Under the pieces are notes generated by a model. The model was given only the letters and a program-made list of their open reading frames with translations, did no database searches and had not been told where the DNA came from. Source: JBIKLM01 sp044375105 (lineage in GTDB: Bacteria; Planctomycetota; UBA1135; GCA-002686595). Taken from it: DNA of 6,695 bases. The stretch spans positions 1 through 6,695 of the forward strand of contig JBILNK010000213.1 of NCBI GenBank assembly GCA_044375105.1, read 5' to 3'. The translations under genes were made by a program, and so were the position numbers. Positions 5,701 through 6,695 of the stretch are shown in pieces; positions within the stretch are counted from its first letter, which is position 1, and every line of letters begins with the position of its first letter.

Positions 5701-6039
5701 ATGCACTCTGCGATCCTGTCGACCCTCGGTGACGTCCCCGGCCGCGAAGTCGAGCGGGTGCTCGGCCTGGTGCGCGGCAACGCGGTGCGTTCGCTGCACA
5801 TCGGCCGCGACCTGTGGGCCTGGGTGCGCAAGGTGACCGGCGGCGAGCTGGAGGACTACACCAAGCTGCTGGCCGAGGTGCGCGAGCAGGCCCTCGATCG
5901 GATGGTGGCCGAGGCCCAGGCCCGCGGCGCGGACGCGATCATCGGGGTGCGCTTCCAGACCTGCGAGATCAGCTCCGGGGTGGCCGAGTTGCTGGCCTAT
6001 GGCACCGCTGTGCGCCTCAAGCCCCTGGTCGAGCCCTAA
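5701..6039 (+). CDS. YbjQ/UPF0145 (DUF74) family protein
   Basis: A 112-residue protein matching the YbjQ/UPF0145 family over its full length, which is the usual size. Conserved blocks: STLGDVPGREVERVLGLVRGNAVR (7-30), HIGRD (33-37), GGELEDYTKLLAEVREQAL (47-65), GADAIIGVRFQTCEI (76-90) and AELLAYGTAVRLK (95-107). Family members are small cytoplasmic proteins forming ring-like oligomers; they are sometimes labelled putative heavy-metal-binding, but the biochemical function is not established. This copy has one Cys (88) and few metal ligands, so metal binding is not evident. ATG 5701 is chosen because family members start a few residues before the first conserved strand; an in-frame ATG at 5458 would add 81 Arg/Pro-rich residues lacking family resemblance. 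There is no Shine-Dalgarno; a C9 tract lies 10 nt upstream. It appears to be a single-gene unit between structured intergenic regions. Confidence 0.9.
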   Translation: MHSAILSTLGDVPGREVERVLGLVRGNAVRSLHIGRDLWAWVRKVTGGELEDYTKLLAEVREQALDRMVAEAQARGADAIIGVRFQTCEISSGVAELLAYGTAVRLKPLVEP

Positions 6040-6045
6040 ACCGCT

Positions 6046-6058
6046 GGCGGGACCCGCC
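6046..6058. terminator. GC palindrome after ybjQ-like gene
   Basis: GGCGGG-A-CCCGCC begins 6 nt after the stop codon. The 1-nt centre forces some inner pairs open, and there is no T-tract, so termination is only a possibility. Confidence 0.2.
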
Positions 6059-6084
6059 GCTGTCGCCGCTGGAGCCCGAGGCCC

Positions 6085-6154
6085 GCAGTCTCCCGCCCGC
6101 AGTTTCGGGCGAGTAGTCCCAGCAGAGAAGTCTCGGGCGAGAAGCCTCGGAAGC
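6085..6154. repeat. Degenerate 14-nt tandem repeat, five units
   Basis: Units start at 6085, 6099, 6113, 6127 and 6141. They read GCAGTCTCCCGCCC, GCAGTTTCGGGCGA, GTAGTCCCAGCAGA, GAAGTCTCGGGCGA and GAAGCCTCGGAAGC. Units 2 and 4 match at 12 of 14 positions; unit 3 is the most diverged (8 of 14 against unit 2). The consensus is roughly GMAGTCTCGGGCGA. The end of unit 1 (CGCCCG, 6094-6099) can also pair with CGGGCG (6106-6111) in unit 2. A single related copy occurs at 823-837. Confidence 0.65.
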
Positions 6155-6306
6155 GAAAACCTGCGGGGCGGGGACTCGCCGGCTTCGAGATCCAGCGGGG
6201 CGGGGCGCGCGGTTTCCCGGTCCGTGCCAACTTCCGCGGGGGACCCTCGGAGTGCCGCCGAGCCTCCATCCGAGCCGCGGTCCCGTGGCTGCTCTAAGCC
6301 CCTGGG

Positions 6307-6350
6307 CCCCGTCCCGGTGCACACCGTCCGGGAGCACCCCGTCCCGATGC
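6307..6350. repeat. 14-nt direct repeat spaced 30 nt apart
   Basis: CCCCGTCCCGGTGC (6307-6320) recurs as CCCCGTCCCGATGC (6337-6350), one mismatch, start-to-start 30 nt. The first copy's end also forms the small hairpin CGGTG-ca-CACCG. The second copy's CCCGAT (6343-6348) can pair with ATCGGG at 6365-6370. Confidence 0.6.
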
Positions 6351-6378
6351 CCGCCAGAATTCGGATCGGGCCGTCGCG

Positions 6379-6396
6379 CGAGCCCGCGCGGGCTCG
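6379..6396. repeat. 18-nt perfect palindrome
   Basis: CGAGCCCGCGCGGGCTCG is self-complementary over all 18 positions with no spacer. This is more like a dimeric protein-binding site than an RNA hairpin, which would need a loop. Confidence 0.6.
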
Positions 6397-6430
6397 GAAC
6401 GGCAGGCGGCCTGCAGGCCCTCGGCCAGCC

Positions 6431-6480
6431 GCCGCGGGCGCGCCCCGCGGCTCGAGGAGCCGCGGTCCTTGAACCGCGGC
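6431..6480 (+). promoter_or_regulatory. Four-arm cluster of mutually exclusive hairpins
   Basis: Four CCGCGG-core arms lie in 50 nt. Hairpin A pairs GCCGCGGG (6431-6438) with CCCGCGGC (6444-6451), loop 5 nt. Hairpin B pairs CCGCGGCTC (6445-6453) with GAGCCGCGG (6457-6465), loop 3 nt. Hairpin C pairs GCCGCGGT (6459-6466) with ACCGCGGC (6473-6480), loop 6 nt. A and B share arm 2, and B and C share arm 3, so A plus C compete with B, the geometry of an attenuator. The cluster ends 46 nt before the secreted-protein start. No leader peptide or U-tract is visible. Confidence 0.4.
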
Positions 6481-6498
6481 CACCCCGGGCCGTTTGAT
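6469..6498 (+). promoter_or_regulatory. Weak sigma-70-like promoter candidate
   Basis: TTGAAC (6469-6474) and TTTGAT (6493-6498) are separated by 18 nt and match the -35 and -10 consensus at 4 of 6 positions each. This would give a leader of roughly 20 nt before ATG 6527. The -35 overlaps hairpin C of the four-arm cluster. It is a weak match, offered only because it is the best pair near this gene. Confidence 0.2.
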
Positions 6499-6526
6499 GC
6501 TCCTCTGCGCGAAGACCGAACCCGCC

Positions 6527-6695
6527 ATGAAGCCCACCCACCCGGCCCTCTCGATCCTGATTTCTGCCCTGCTGTCGACCCCGCTAGCGCTTCCCGCCTG
6601 GGCGCAGGGCAGCCCGGCCGCGGCCCCCGCGGCTCCGGCCGCGGCTCAAGCAGCGGCGGCGACGCCCAAGGCCTCCGACGCCTCCAAAACGATCG
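6527..6695 (+). CDS. Secreted Ala/Pro-rich protein, N-terminal part only
   Basis: Only the first 56 residues are in the window. They begin with a classic Sec signal peptide: basic start MKPTHP, hydrophobic core ALSILISALLSTPLALP (7-23), and the AxA cleavage motif AWA (24-26) before Gln27. From 29 on the sequence is an Ala/Pro-rich low-complexity linker (SPAAAPAAPAAAQAAAATPK), as is common before the folded part of periplasmic or outer-membrane proteins in GC-rich bacteria. The protein is therefore probably exported, but nothing visible gives its function. ATG 6527 is preferred because the signal peptide starts naturally there; an in-frame ATG at 6497 would add ten residues (MLLCAKTEPA). Only a weak GAAG (6511-6514) could serve as Shine-Dalgarno. 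The upstream hairpin cluster and weak promoter candidate may control it. Confidence 0.7.
   Translation, partial: MKPTHPALSILISALLSTPLALPAWAQGSPAAAPAAPAAAQAAAATPKASDASKTI

Larger units (their letters stand above)
6040..6526. other. Large non-coding region rich in repeats and palindromes
   Basis: 487 nt between the YbjQ-like gene and the secreted protein. All frames across it translate to Arg/Pro/Gly/Ala-rich sequence with no family resemblance, so I call it non-coding. It holds the palindrome GGCGGGACCCGCC (6046-6058) just after the stop, a 14-nt degenerate tandem repeat (about 6085-6154), GCGGGGCGGGG twice (6163-6173, 6195-6205), a 14-nt repeat 30 nt apart (6307-6320, 6337-6350), a perfect 18-nt palindrome (6379-6396), GGCCTGCAGGCC (6408-6419) and the four-arm CCGCGG cluster (6431-6480). 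The 12-mer GAGCCGCGGTCC occurs at 6272-6283 and 6457-6468. Confidence 0.6.

Noticed and set aside
6085..6154. CRISPR array
   Set aside because: The 14-nt units are contiguous and degenerate with no spacers, and no cas gene is present.
5092..6537. 481-codon open frame on the minus strand across the large non-coding region
   Set aside because: It covers the anti-sigma and YbjQ-like genes in antisense, has low-complexity Arg/Gly/Pro composition and has no family resemblance.
1..6695. tRNA, rRNA, insertion sequence or attachment sites
   Set aside because: I saw no cloverleaf, rRNA signature, transposase motif or terminal inverted repeats on either strand.

Overview
This is a very GC-rich chromosomal segment of a Gram-negative-type (diderm) bacterium. 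The diderm assignment rests on an lpxB (lipid A) homologue and a kinase of the WaaP/InaA-like superfamily. GC-rich codon usage, few Shine-Dalgarno sequences, a small ECF sigma/anti-sigma pair and an Ala/Pro-rich secreted protein would suit a Planctomycetota, Myxococcota or related lineage. I cannot fix the phylum from sequence alone.

Layout. (1) Positions 1-815, minus strand: an almost complete atypical kinase running off the left edge. (2) Positions 893-2603, plus strand, divergent from the kinase: an ABC-2 type exporter made of one ATPase and one membrane subunit, 7 nt apart. (3) Positions 2604-2912: a GC-rich, palindrome-rich gap. (4) Positions 2913-5415: a tightly coupled set of lpxB, ECF sigma factor and a two-helix probable anti-sigma/membrane protein, joined by ATGA and TGATG overlaps. 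(5) Positions 5416-5700: a gap with a hairpin just after the stop, a 14-nt tandem duplication, a short A/T-richer patch and a C9 tract. (6) Positions 5701-6039: a YbjQ/UPF0145 family protein. (7) Positions 6040-6526: the largest gap, with a degenerate 14-nt tandem repeat, an 18-nt perfect palindrome and four CCGCGG-core arms that can form three mutually exclusive hairpins. (8) Positions 6527 onward: the start of a secreted Ala/Pro-rich protein cut by the right edge.

How the genes fit together: most have envelope themes (lipid A disaccharide synthesis, a possible LPS-type kinase, an exporter, a membrane-anchored sigma regulator, an exported protein). The stop/start overlaps linking lpxB to the sigma factor and its putative regulator are the strongest functional hint. 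They suggest that lipid A synthesis and an envelope-response regulon are produced together; this is inference. I see no mobile element, CRISPR array, tRNA or rRNA, and no clearly new multi-gene system. The least explained material is the structured non-coding DNA, mainly 6040-6526.
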